The notes: generated by a model not told the origin, from the sequence alone. 28,662 nt of DNA from Bacteroidota bacterium (GCA_023417785.1 JAEZEH010000087.1:1-28662); one strand, 5' to 3'; positions 8,764-17,722 are shown, counted from the first letter of the stretch. Numbers and translations: made by a program.

Positions 8764-10188
8764 TTAATTAAGCTTTCTGTCGTAAGTAGGGAGTTGTAAC
8801 ATCAGGGCATACGTTGCAACCAGCACGATTACCTGGGGTTTTTGAAACATCGCGTCCTGTGTAAAATGAGCGACTGACATAGCGAGGAAAGGTACGATAT
8901 AAGTTAGGTTCAAAGTTCGAACAAGCGGGTCGCGGATCGAAAAATAGTTATTAATTCCTTTTAGAACAACCACAAAAAAGAAAGACATTCCCAATATGAG
9001 CCCGACCCAGCCCAATTCGAGAGCGGTAAGCAGGTAACCACTATCCGGATCCCATCCTCCTCCAAGGGGATGTCCGGCGGAATATCGCAAACCATTTGCT
9101 CCGGTAGTGTTCACCCCCCCTCCAAATGGATGGGTTTGTACATACTCCTGCATTTCGATCCGCTTCTGGTCCCGTACGTTCATGGACGCGTCCTTGCTTA
9201 AAGCAAATGCCGAACGAATCCGGTTGATCGTCCCTCCATAAAATGGACCAAAAAGCAATCCCGCCCCAAGAACTATGGTCAATAACATCACCCCAAAAGT
9301 CTTTCTGCTCTTCAGCGTTATCAGAATGTAAAAAGCAAGTCCTATTGCAACCATTGCGGTAGCCGTTCTGGTCCCGGAGTATGACATCGCTAACCACATC
9401 ATTAGCGCTAACCCGCCATAGATAGCCCGATATAACACTTTGAACGGTCCCATCATCAGAACGAAACATGCAAGTCCACTAAAAGCCATAAATAGTCCAT
9501 AGGCCGACGGGTCAGACAAAAACGAGAACTTTCGCATATGCCCCCAGATAAAATACAACCCGGGTCTCGCCGGGTTAGAATAGATCCATTGCACCTCTCT
9601 GGCGTTTAGTCCGAAGAATTCCTGGTAAAGTCCATACGCAGCAACGATGGCGGCTAGTACAACCCACAGGGTAGTGAACTTCTTCACTTCTTCACGCGAT
9701 TGAAACAGGTGGTAGAACACAATAAAAAGCAGGAACGAGGTATTGGACCGGATGCCCACTAACCACGCGATGTAGGAAGTTGCATTGGGATTAAAGACTT
9801 GTAACAACTGATAAACGGTAACAACGATGAACAGGTAGGTGATACCCGATTTAAGGTGACTCCAGTCAGTTTGCTGCCTCGAAAAGAGCATAATAATAAA
9901 CACCAGTACGGAAAGAGCATCGAGCACCACACCGAAGGGAAAGTCAAGTCCGGTCATCCGCGCAACGTATGCCATAAAAATGGCGACCAAAAACATCGCA
10001 TAGATTCCAGTCTTGTAATGACGGAACATCAATCCAGTCAAAAACAGCCCGCCTACTGCAACGACTACAACGGGTGCTATAATGGTTCCGACTGTCGCGA
10101 TCAAATATGTTGTATAGATAGACCCACCCACCAGAACAATGACCAGCAGTATAATTGGATATGCGGATTTCAATCGTTCAAGTTGCAT
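8764..10188 (-). CDS. O-antigen ligase / Wzy-like polysaccharide polymerase
   Basis: A 474-residue inner-membrane protein with about 10-12 helices and a large periplasmic loop before the last helices (about residues 330-390, with GGGVNTTGANG and HPLGGGWDPDSGYL). This layout is that of the O-antigen ligase/Wzy superfamily, which joins lipid-linked oligosaccharide units or transfers the finished glycan to an acceptor. It lies between the flippase/glycosyltransferase pair and the TolC-like gene, fitting a Wzy-type assembly step. Polymerase versus ligase cannot be decided from sequence alone. It starts 4 nt after the small 50-residue membrane-protein gene. Confidence 0.8.
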   Translation of the reverse strand: MQLERLKSAYPIILLVIVLVGGSIYTTYLIATVGTIIAPVVVVAVGGLFLTGLMFRHYKTGIYAMFLVAIFMAYVARMTGLDFPFGVVLDALSVLVFIIMLFSRQQTDWSHLKSGITYLFIVVTVYQLLQVFNPNATSYIAWLVGIRSNTSFLLFIVFYHLFQSREEVKKFTTLWVVLAAIVAAYGLYQEFFGLNAREVQWIYSNPARPGLYFIWGHMRKFSFLSDPSAYGLFMAFSGLACFVLMMGPFKVLYRAIYGGLALMMWLAMSYSGTRTATAMVAIGLAFYILITLKSRKTFGVMLLTIVLGAGLLFGPFYGGTINRIRSAFALSKDASMNVRDQKRIEMQEYVQTHPFGGGVNTTGANGLRYSAGHPLGGGWDPDSGYLLTALELGWVGLILGMSFFFVVVLKGINNYFSIRDPLVRTLNLTYIVPFLAMSVAHFTQDAMFQKPQVIVLVATYALMLQLPTYDRKLN

Positions 10189-10192
10189 ACCC

Positions 10193-10345
10193 TTATTCCA
10201 GGATCAGAATTTTCAAAAGGATTACCACATAAATTCCAAGGACAAAAAGGATGCTTAACGCCCTGATCAGCCCCTCTATCGTGACCGGGCGATACCCTTC
10301 CTCCTCAAGATTGGAAAAGTCGTTTTCGTCAAGTTCCTCCTTCAT
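10193..10345 (-). CDS. Small single-helix membrane protein (50 residues)
   Basis: A 50-residue protein starting MKEELDENDFSNLEEEG and ending VVILLKILILE. The first ~25 residues are acidic and soluble; residues about 27-49 form one hydrophobic helix. The ATG at 10345 overlaps the glycosyltransferase stop codon as ATGA, and the stop is 4 nt before the ligase-like gene, so it fills the only space between two operon genes in frame and with tight coupling. No family is recognised. Position suggests an accessory subunit that recruits the glycosyltransferase to the membrane or partners with the ligase/polymerase (inference). Confidence 0.7.
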   Translation of the reverse strand: MKEELDENDFSNLEEEGYRPVTIEGLIRALSILFVLGIYVVILLKILILE

Positions 10346-11571
10346 GCTTTCAGTTGTAAGTTTTCCTGAATGATATCCAAGAGCTGCCGGGCCCTTGCAC
10401 CCCAGCTATTCCTGGCCGAATACGCCACCCGTGCCTTTGCTTTTTCGAGCGAATCAGTCTCAATTGCCTGGCTGACAAGAGAAATAAACCCTTCATGGGT
10501 GTCGGCGACCATGGCCACCTCTGCAAAAGTAGCGATATCTTCAGAAAAGTTGGTGGTCACGACAGGTTTCCCGCCCGAGAGGTACTCATTGACCTTCAGG
10601 GGATAGATACTCCGCGTCAACGCATTGCACAAGAACGGAATTATGCAGCAATGACTGGCAGCAACATATGTGGGCAACTCACTCAGGTCTTTCCTTCCCG
10701 TGAAAATCACATTCGATAAACGGATAAGTCCACTGGTGCGATATCGTTCGTTGGTTTGCGGTCCGACCATTACAACCGTCTTGTCAGGGTTGGCTTCCGC
10801 GAGCTTCATTAGCAACTCATAGTCCAGCCGTTGGCAAATGTTACCCATGTACAAAATTATTTTTCTGTCGAAAGGAAGGTGGGCCAATTCCGGTGGGCGG
10901 ATAGCTATACCGGTGAATGCCTGCTGGAATAACTCCACGTCGGCAGCATTCGGATGATAGTACACTTTCGTAGTATCCCGTTCTTTAAGCCGTTTCAGTT
11001 CCATAGATGTAACCAGGGTTACATCGGCATTCTTCACGGCATTTGATTCGAGCCTGATGCCATGTTTTGAAATATATTCCGAGTTACTGATATCGTCCAC
11101 GCAGTGATAAATAGTAAGCAACGGCCGCAGGTCAGCCGGAAGTTTCCTGACATACAACGGATTAAATGAATTTATGAAAACAAACCGATTGACACGCCAG
11201 ACCGAGATCAATGCGCGAATTATTTCGAGAACTGTTTGCTCGTTTCGTTTCGCCAGCATGTCATAACCCGCACCGGGTGGAAGCCAGTTTATTGGCAACA
11301 CTAATTTGGGGGTAACCGCCACGAGATTATCATTTCCCGGTATCGGTTTTATAAACGGGTTTCCTTTTCCCAATAACGCGGACTTTCGCCGGACAATCTG
11401 GTCTGATCTCCGGCCTGTCAGATAGTCCTTCCAGGTAAACGGGTTATCGATATAAAAGACACGTGTATATCGCGACAGTTCCTTTGCAAGCGAGTAGGCC
11501 GTAGACGAATACGGGCCGTCCCAGCGCGGAAGAGCGAGCATCACAATATCATACGGTACCTTTTGTTCCAT
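10342..11571 (-). CDS. GT-B family glycosyltransferase (group 1 / GT4-like)
   Basis: A 409-residue cytoplasmic glycosyltransferase. It has an N-terminal acceptor domain, a Rossmann-like second half starting near KIILYMGNICQRLDYELL, and the nucleotide-sugar-binding E-x7-E-like region around KVNEYLSGGKPVV near residue 335. HCVDD and NADVTLVTS in the middle resemble TuaH-type family members. It would add a sugar from a nucleotide donor to the growing lipid-linked unit before flipping. It follows the flippase gene by 7 nt and overlaps the small membrane-protein gene by 4 nt. Sugar specificity is not readable. Confidence 0.85.
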   Translation of the reverse strand: MEQKVPYDIVMLALPRWDGPYSSTAYSLAKELSRYTRVFYIDNPFTWKDYLTGRRSDQIVRRKSALLGKGNPFIKPIPGNDNLVAVTPKLVLPINWLPPGAGYDMLAKRNEQTVLEIIRALISVWRVNRFVFINSFNPLYVRKLPADLRPLLTIYHCVDDISNSEYISKHGIRLESNAVKNADVTLVTSMELKRLKERDTTKVYYHPNAADVELFQQAFTGIAIRPPELAHLPFDRKIILYMGNICQRLDYELLMKLAEANPDKTVVMVGPQTNERYRTSGLIRLSNVIFTGRKDLSELPTYVAASHCCIIPFLCNALTRSIYPLKVNEYLSGGKPVVTTNFSEDIATFAEVAMVADTHEGFISLVSQAIETDSLEKAKARVAYSARNSWGARARQLLDIIQENLQLKA

Positions 11572-11578
11572 CGTGCTT

Positions 11579-12940
11579 TTATGTCATCCGCAATACATTC
11601 TTTTTGAACAGCTGCCATCCGGTGCGATACCAACTCATTATGGCGGGAAGTATTCTTATGAAGCTAATTTCGTACAAACGGTACAAAATCACCTGATTGG
11701 CAATAAACGTAATGAAATAGGCGAGCAACGTTCCGTAGGCGGCCCCTATGGCACCATACTCCTGGATGAAATAATAGTTGGTAATCACGTTAATTACACC
11801 CATTGCAATGAGGAGGTAAAAATTAATTTTAGGTCGTTTTACACCATCCATCAACGTTCCAAACTGCCTGTTGAAGGGAATTAAAAGTGTAAAAAAAATG
11901 GTCACCCGAAGAATAGGTGCGGCCTCCATATACTGAGTTGTGAATATCAGACTTACAACCAGATCAGAAAAAAAATACAGAGGAATAAGAAGAGGCAGCA
12001 TCATTGCGAGAATCAAACTGACAGACTTCACGTACATGTCCTGTAAACCCTTTTTCCCGCCGGTTTCAAACTTATTATAGACTTGAGGAAACACTATGCT
12101 GGCCACCGCCAGAGTAGGTACCTCAATCAGGTTTGAGATTCTAAGTGCCGGATTGTAGGACGCGACCCCATCTAGCGAAATCATTCTTCCGATCATCCAT
12201 GAATCAGTATTCTTGATAATCATCGAGCTGATAGTTGTCCCCAGTGTATACTTGCCAAATCGGGATAGCACACCTAATGATCGACGATCAGCTCCCAAAC
12301 GAAAAATCTCCGTCTTTCGCAGGAAATAGTAACCGCTGACGAGAGATGCCATAGCGGACAATACCTGAACGATGGCGATGTCATAAAGGGTGGGCGGCTC
12401 ACCAAGCTCGAAAACGACAACCTGCATGAATTTAATGGCCACGTAAATTCCGGGGGGTGCAAGCCGCACGATGTTGCCGACGAATATGGCTTTGAAATTT
12501 ATCTGACTATGCTGAAGATATTCAAAGTGAAGGGCCGGCACCAGGATCAGGCCCCGTACCACATAGATGTAAAAAAGGCCTTCAAGCTGCGGCGCTTCCC
12601 AGAAGTTGGAAAGAGGAACAGCAGCAAAGACCAGCACCAACGTGGTAACTACCGCCAGGATAGTGTGCAGCGCCCAGGATGCCGCGATGATTCGATGTCG
12701 TTCGTCGTCGGTCCGGGCGCTGACGAGATGGGTTACGAGGGGATTTCTAATGAAGCCATTTCGAAGAAGTTCAAGAATAGTAGCAACGCTCAGGAAAAGA
12801 GACCAGATTCCGATTTCGTCTTTAGGCAAAAGCCTAACCATAAAAAAGATATTCACGAAACCGAAAAAAACGATTACAAGACGGTTCAGAAGAGAAAACG
12901 CTCCACGTTGATATGAGCCTGGCGAAAATGAAAAGGCCAA
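11579..12940 (-). CDS. Wzx-type polysaccharide flippase (MOP superfamily)
   Basis: A 453-residue protein with about 12 membrane helices. The start (AFSLLNRLVIVFFGFVNIFFMVRLLPKDEIGIWSL) is typical of Wzx/RfbX flippases, which move undecaprenyl-linked repeat units across the inner membrane. The best start is a TTG at 12940, since no ATG or GTG precedes the first helix in frame before an upstream stop codon. It is the first gene of the minus-strand cluster, and its start faces that of the plus-strand sulfotransferase across a 171-nt divergent spacer in which no convincing promoter box was found. Confidence 0.85.
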   Translation of the reverse strand: MAFSFSPGSYQRGAFSLLNRLVIVFFGFVNIFFMVRLLPKDEIGIWSLFLSVATILELLRNGFIRNPLVTHLVSARTDDERHRIIAASWALHTILAVVTTLVLVFAAVPLSNFWEAPQLEGLFYIYVVRGLILVPALHFEYLQHSQINFKAIFVGNIVRLAPPGIYVAIKFMQVVVFELGEPPTLYDIAIVQVLSAMASLVSGYYFLRKTEIFRLGADRRSLGVLSRFGKYTLGTTISSMIIKNTDSWMIGRMISLDGVASYNPALRISNLIEVPTLAVASIVFPQVYNKFETGGKKGLQDMYVKSVSLILAMMLPLLIPLYFFSDLVVSLIFTTQYMEAAPILRVTIFFTLLIPFNRQFGTLMDGVKRPKINFYLLIAMGVINVITNYYFIQEYGAIGAAYGTLLAYFITFIANQVILYRLYEISFIRILPAIMSWYRTGWQLFKKNVLRMT

Positions 12941-13111
12941 TGTTATTATCGCGTTATGTCAGGAGATAGGATTCGATATTACAGAAATCACCAGGACTTT
13001 GCAGCGATCCTGATGACTGTAAAATTGCCCATCATATGCCAATTTATAACGCAATATAGGTTTTATAAAACAGTTTTTAAGTATTAGAATTGCCATCTTA
13101 ACGATCACGTA

Positions 13112-14053
13112 ATGTCCAGCAAAAAATTCCAGAACATGCCCGATTTTCTCGTGATCGGCGCCGGAAAATCCGGAACCACATCACTCGATAAGTTCCTGGG
13201 ACAGCATCCCGGAATATTCATGTCCAGGGTCAAGGAACCGAATTTTTTTGGATATGAAAGCATGTCAAAACGGGACTTCATCGATCGCCCCGATGAACTT
13301 GCTCACTTTGAAGGATCCGTTACGAGCATCGAAGAGTATCTTCAACTTTTCAGTAATGCGAAGCCGGATCAGCTTAAAGGCGAAACTTCCAACACATACA
13401 TGTATCATGAGCAAGCTCCATTTCGTATAAAATACTATATCCCGGACGTTAAGTTGATTGCCATTCTTCGCCAACCCGCTGCGAGACTTTACTCCAGATA
13501 TCTTCACCTTGCCCGCGAAAATCGAACTCCAACTCAAGCTTTCACAGACTGTTTGAATCGGGAGACGATCTGGTGGCAAAGGAATGATTTGATTAAAGAA
13601 GGTTTTTATGGCCGGTACCTGACCAGATATTACGAACTATTTCCAGCTGAAAACATTCGCATTTATCTTTATGAAGAGATGCAAAAAGCTCCGCTGGATG
13701 TGATGCAATCTATTTTTGCGTTTCTGAAGCTTGACCTGGCGTTTACCCCGGACGTTGGTTTACGCTACAATGAATCCGGTATCATTAAGAACCGATTTCT
13801 CCATCACCTGTATGGACCTGGCGGGTTCGTCAGTAAAACAATCAGCAAGATCCTCCCTCAAAGTGCTTTCGATACACTAAAAGAAAACCTCGGTTTTCAA
13901 AAGCGGATACTCGCACTACGGGGAAAAAATCTTCATCGCCCCCAACTGGATCCGGAAGTAAAGCGAAAGCTGACCCACGATGTCTATGGAGAAGATATCA
14001 GACAATTGGAAACGCTCATTGGGCGGAACTTAAGCCACTGGCTGGATGTATAA
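13112..14053 (+). CDS. PAPS-dependent sulfotransferase
   Basis: A 313-residue cytoplasmic enzyme of the Sulfotransfer_1 type. The 5'-phosphosulfate loop is clear at residues 15-25 (IGAGKSGTTSL, Lys19), and the 3'-phosphate-binding motif is at R120-Q-P-A-A-R-L-Y-S128. Members transfer sulfate from PAPS to a hydroxyl of a sugar or other acceptor. Its location inside a polysaccharide locus suggests sulfation of the glycan unit before export (inference). It is on the opposite strand to its neighbours and is followed after 9 nt by an unknown gene, so the two form a small plus-strand unit. Confidence 0.88.
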   Translation: MSSKKFQNMPDFLVIGAGKSGTTSLDKFLGQHPGIFMSRVKEPNFFGYESMSKRDFIDRPDELAHFEGSVTSIEEYLQLFSNAKPDQLKGETSNTYMYHEQAPFRIKYYIPDVKLIAILRQPAARLYSRYLHLARENRTPTQAFTDCLNRETIWWQRNDLIKEGFYGRYLTRYYELFPAENIRIYLYEEMQKAPLDVMQSIFAFLKLDLAFTPDVGLRYNESGIIKNRFLHHLYGPGGFVSKTISKILPQSAFDTLKENLGFQKRILALRGKNLHRPQLDPEVKRKLTHDVYGEDIRQLETLIGRNLSHWLDV

Positions 14054-14062
14054 GCAAATAGC

Positions 14063-14608
14063 ATGAACAAGTGGAGATTGTATATAGCAGCATTATCACT
14101 TTGCGGAATCGCAGGATATCTGGCTTACCGGATTTACTTCCCTGATCTCGTCGCCAAAAGCATTACAGATGGTTATGATTTTCTTATACCCAACCGTTTT
14201 CAGGATGACATCGAAAAACTCACCGAACCCATCAACGACGGCGCGACGAAAGCCGTAGCGGAAATACATAAGGCAGGCGTGACCATAGATCAGGTTCTTC
14301 AGGCAATTGATGATGCAAAAGAAGAACAGGCTCTCGCACTTCTCGACGACCTCAATACTATGGAGTCAAAAAATCCTGACGAAGTATTCGACCTGATCAA
14401 GAAACATTTCCCTGCGAACTTCGATACCGAGGTTTTCCGGGAGCCGTTTACTCAAAGAGTGAGCCCGCAAGACATCCAAAACGGCTTAAGGTTCGCAAAT
14501 CAATATAAGGAACAGGGCGAGGTAAATGCTGAAATCGTTAAATCCATCATGAAGAGAATTCTTATTCAAAAAGAAGCTGAATTCAATGACATCATCGGAT
14601 CGGAGTAA
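14063..14608 (+). CDS. Unknown protein with N-terminal membrane anchor
   Basis: A 181-residue protein not recognised as any family. Residues about 6-24 form a single hydrophobic helix (signal anchor); the remainder is acidic and mostly helical (for example TIDQVLQAIDDAKEEQALALLDDLN) and would lie in the periplasm. No cysteines beyond the helix and no catalytic motif are visible. It begins 9 nt after the sulfotransferase, so co-transcription is likely and a partner role in glycan sulfation or assembly is possible. Confidence 0.65.
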   Translation: MNKWRLYIAALSLCGIAGYLAYRIYFPDLVAKSITDGYDFLIPNRFQDDIEKLTEPINDGATKAVAEIHKAGVTIDQVLQAIDDAKEEQALALLDDLNTMESKNPDEVFDLIKKHFPANFDTEVFREPFTQRVSPQDIQNGLRFANQYKEQGEVNAEIVKSIMKRILIQKEAEFNDIIGSE

Positions 14609-14624
14609 TCCCATGGGGTCTAAT

Positions 14625-14652
14625 AAAAAAAGACCGCCCTTGCTGGACAGCC
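14625..14652 (-). terminator. Terminator for the Wzc-like gene
   Basis: On the minus strand, GGCTGTCC (14652-14645) pairs with GGGCGGTC (14639-14632) over 8 bp including three G-U pairs, with a 5-nt loop and then seven Ts (14631-14625). The G-U pairs become A-C mismatches on the plus strand, so it is directional. It lies 32 nt past the stop of the Wzc-like gene. Confidence 0.6.
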
Positions 14653-14683
14653 TTTTCTTCTAACGTCGTTTTATAACTGCAAT

Positions 14684-16900
14684 CTAGAGTTTCAGGTCCC
14701 TGGTGCTAACCCGATTCAATACGGAGCCCGCATACTTTCTTCCAAGCGATTTGAAGTAGTTAATGGACTCACGGTCGAGTTGTTTAATCGACGCATCCGC
14801 CGAAAACACCGCGAATACAGAATCCGCATATGTGACTAATTCTTTTGTGTCTGAAAACTGATTCAGGGCAGCACCTTCCATCAGAATGTAATCGAAGCTT
14901 TCCTTTAAAACATCAATCAGATTTCCAAAGTCGCGACCGCTAAGAATCTCAGCCGGCGAATCAACTCCGCTTCCTGCGTTTCCTATTATAAAAATGTTCT
15001 TGTATTTGGTCGGATTAATCAATTCATAAGTGCTCTCACTTTCCGGCTCAGACTCCGCGTCTCTGGATCCTTTTCCTGAACCGATCAGAAGATTCACGCG
15101 TTTTCCTTCCAACACTTTGATTTCAGAATTTGGTTTCACCAGCATTTGAGAAAGTGAGTTCTTTTTGAAGTTGGTATCGATAATGAGGACGCGCTTGTTT
15201 ATGAGACTGAGCACATATGCCAAGGAGAAAATAACGAAGGTCTTACCGTCCTTTCGTTTAGGGCTTGTAAACAGTATCACTTTGGATGCGGTGTTCTCCA
15301 CCTCGTGCCGGAGCTTTCGCAACAGCGACTTAAACATCTCGGTTTCTTCATCCTTTGTTGTTTGATTGAAGTAGAACCTGATATTAAAGTTTTTGCTATC
15401 AACCTTGTTGAGTATTCCTGCCACCGGCAGGTTAACAATGCGTTTGAATTTTTCAGCTGTCTTCACCGACATGTCGATCAGTTCCAGGCCGAGGACGGCG
15501 AACAGACAAATTGCGAAACTGCTGAATGCGGCCGCTGCAATAATGAGGTATTTCTTTGAGTTAACTGGAAAGGGTGGCGGCGAAGCATCCATCACCTTTC
15601 GAAGCGTCGTCGTAGAAATCATCCTGTTTTGGGCTTCGTTATACTTGTTAACCGCTTGCTGATATTCCTTCTGAGCGAGTTCAACTTCTTTTTGGATGGC
15701 TTCAAGGGCGGCCTCCTTGTTTGCAAAACCTGAAACGGTGTAACGAAGATTGGCGATTTTGTTTTCCGTTTGCTGCAGACTTGACCGTTCTACTTTCAAA
15801 TCGATTTCTGCATCCTTAAGCTTGGATTTCAGGTCAGCAACGTTAACCTGGGGAGTCGATGGGGTTGCTATCTGACTGCGTGATTGTTCCATCTCGACGC
15901 TCAGTTGTTCCCTCATGGCATCCAGCGAATCGAGTAATTTCCGATTTGAGGATCCTGACGTAATATATCGTTCATTCATCTTCGCAATCCGATTGCGCAG
16001 TTCGATGATTTTCTGGTTGTTTACTGTCGGCTCGGTAGTTCGCCCGGCAGCCCGGATGTCCTCATTCAACCGTTGAATAGTCAGTTCAAGTTTCTGAATC
16101 TTGCTTCGTGTTTCGTCGCGAAGCCGCTCAAATTCCTGAAGCTGAGCCATCTTGGCTTCGCTGTCACGGTTTATGTCAACCAGTCCGTTGCTTTCCTTAA
16201 ATACTTTTTGCGTTTCGGTTTTTTCGTCATACGCCGCCTTCTTTTGGTTCATCAACTCTTCAAGAAACTCTACTGACTGGCCTGTCCTTTCTGATTTTAC
16301 TGCATTGTAATACCGGATGAACTCGTCGGCGAATGCGTTAGCTCCCAGTGCACTGATTTTGGGATTGTCACTCAAAAAATCGATTTGAACATTGTCTGTA
16401 TTCTGAACGCGGAAAATCTGGATATTGTCGCGAACCTGTGGATATGCATAACCATAGGCATACAGGAACTCGCGGGTGGTTACATATTCGGGATCAGAAG
16501 TCGAAAGCGCCGACAAATCTGCGAGCTTTTTCTTGAGAAAAGCTTTCACCGTCTCGACTTCCTCGGCCGACGGTTGAAAGTTGGCCGGGATTCGGAAAGG
16601 TGTTTCAGACTCCAGATCGTGTAACAGGAGCCGGAAGATCACCAGATTCACCGGCAACGCGGAATTCATTGAACTTAACAGATTACTGAACTTCACATCC
16701 GCATCCCGGATATTGAATTTTTCGTCCGAAAGCGACACCTCGTAGTTCTGCGTGAAACCCGTCGAAATCTGGCTGGATGCCTTGTACATTTCAACGTCAT
16801 CCATGGTAAAAAAGAATGCTGCCGCTGCAGCAAGAACAGGGATGGATATCAAAATCCACTTCCTTCTCCACAAGACTTTGCCGAGCATTAACAAATCCAT
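14684..16900 (-). CDS. Wzc-like polysaccharide co-polymerase with degenerate BY-kinase domain
   Basis: A 738-residue Wzz/Wzc-type protein. There is an N-terminal helix (about residues 16-32), a large periplasmic region with extended coiled coil (about 200-430), a second helix (about 448-470) and a cytoplasmic P-loop domain (about 515-738). Such proteins set chain length and link polymerisation to export. The kinase half keeps GK553T in SPKRKDGKT but departs from consensus: Walker A' reads LIID575TN instead of IDxD, the Walker B Asp is replaced (FDYILME675G), and the tyrosine-rich tail is absent (last Tyr is 723). It may bind nucleotide without normal autophosphorylation (inference). It is a monocistronic unit with a terminator, divergent from the carbamoyltransferase operon. 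Confidence 0.85.
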   Translation of the reverse strand: MDLLMLGKVLWRRKWILISIPVLAAAAAFFFTMDDVEMYKASSQISTGFTQNYEVSLSDEKFNIRDADVKFSNLLSSMNSALPVNLVIFRLLLHDLESETPFRIPANFQPSAEEVETVKAFLKKKLADLSALSTSDPEYVTTREFLYAYGYAYPQVRDNIQIFRVQNTDNVQIDFLSDNPKISALGANAFADEFIRYYNAVKSERTGQSVEFLEELMNQKKAAYDEKTETQKVFKESNGLVDINRDSEAKMAQLQEFERLRDETRSKIQKLELTIQRLNEDIRAAGRTTEPTVNNQKIIELRNRIAKMNERYITSGSSNRKLLDSLDAMREQLSVEMEQSRSQIATPSTPQVNVADLKSKLKDAEIDLKVERSSLQQTENKIANLRYTVSGFANKEAALEAIQKEVELAQKEYQQAVNKYNEAQNRMISTTTLRKVMDASPPPFPVNSKKYLIIAAAAFSSFAICLFAVLGLELIDMSVKTAEKFKRIVNLPVAGILNKVDSKNFNIRFYFNQTTKDEETEMFKSLLRKLRHEVENTASKVILFTSPKRKDGKTFVIFSLAYVLSLINKRVLIIDTNFKKNSLSQMLVKPNSEIKVLEGKRVNLLIGSGKGSRDAESEPESESTYELINPTKYKNIFIIGNAGSGVDSPAEILSGRDFGNLIDVLKESFDYILMEGAALNQFSDTKELVTYADSVFAVFSADASIKQLDRESINYFKSLGRKYAGSVLNRVSTRDLKL

Positions 16901-16920
16901 CGTATGCTGATTTTAACCTT

Positions 16921-16928
16921 CAAAATTA
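16921..16928 (-). promoter_or_regulatory. Candidate -7 box for the Wzc-like gene
   Basis: TAATTTTG on the minus strand matches the Bacteroidota -7 consensus TAnnTTTG and ends 20 nt before the ATG at 16900. No clear -33 TTTG is present at the usual distance, so this is a candidate only. Confidence 0.35.
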
Positions 16929-17497
16929 AGTATTTTTTGCCTATAATCTTTAATCGGGACCATTGCGGTTTTTGCGGAAGTACGTATTAGCATGGTTTTG
17001 ATCTATAGCACAGCTCCTATTGAGTAAATTTTTGGGCCAACACCGTAACCAGGGCTCTCAAACTTACGACCAGGTGCTTTATCCTAACGGTACGCTTAAC
17101 CGCCTGTGAGCCAAGCCACCGTCTGTTAGACCGCTGCTGATGATCCAGGTTGAATCGTCTTCTCTAAAAGCACAAGATTGTCAATCGAATAATCTCTTTT
17201 GTTAATTCTGATCGAATTAATCGCCTTGTGACCGGCCTGGTCTACGGAATACGAATGACCACACTGCTCGATATTAAATACTGCTCGGCCAGGCTCCACA
17301 TTGAACTGGCCGGGGCGAACCTAACGCCCCCGGCGCCATTGTAGAATTGACGGTACGTACGGATGGTACTGAATGTAGTCAGTCTCATCCGATCGCCAGC
17401 CGAATTTCTTGTAACGCCCTCGACGGGAAAGATGATAGGCACCGCTCGGAAAACCGCGGATGGGTCACTTAGAACGTTTCTTTTTATCTTCCTCCTA

Positions 17498-17505
17498 TAG
17501 GTTTG
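17498..17505 (+). promoter_or_regulatory. Candidate promoter -7 box for the carbamoyltransferase operon
   Basis: TAGGTTTG fits TAnnTTTG exactly; TTTC at 17477-17480, 17 nt upstream, is one base from the -33 TTTG element. If used, the leader before the ATG at 17723 would be a little over 200 nt long. Confidence 0.4.
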
Positions 17506-17722
17506 AAATATGGCAAACAGGGGTTTTCCCGTTGATCATGAATTTGATTATAGTGACAGAAATCTTACCATTGTGAGAAATGATCCGAATCATGGCTAAA
17601 AGCGATTATTGTTTTTCCCTCATGCGTTATCTTTAACCCTGCAGACAACTAAACTTACCACAAAGGGTCATGCATGTTCCATCAATAGTAACAAACCCAC
17701 TCAGCGCAACACCTCCAGAAGT

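Larger units (their letters stand above)
16901..17722. other. 822-nt gene-poor divergent spacer
   Basis: This stretch separates the Wzc-like gene (minus) from the carbamoyltransferase operon (plus). It holds one candidate promoter box for each side. The middle part (17126-17320) has a 64-codon minus-strand open stretch without a convincing start, and there is a 29-codon plus-strand ORF at 17510-17599; neither is recognised. It could carry a regulated divergent promoter and the remains of a lost gene. Confidence 0.5.

Noticed and set aside
12509..12916. Plus-strand ORFs rich in Lys and Arg opposite the flippase
   Set aside because: They are antisense shadows of the membrane-protein gene; hydrophobic codons read backward give charged residues.
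17242..17442. 66-codon minus-strand ORF in the divergent spacer
   Set aside because: No recognisable motif, no ribosome site and overlap with another open frame; kept only as part of the spacer description.
17609..17722. Longer N-terminus for the carbamoyltransferase from a TTG
   Set aside because: The extra 38 residues are low in family-like features, while MKILGISAFYHD at 17723 is the expected start.
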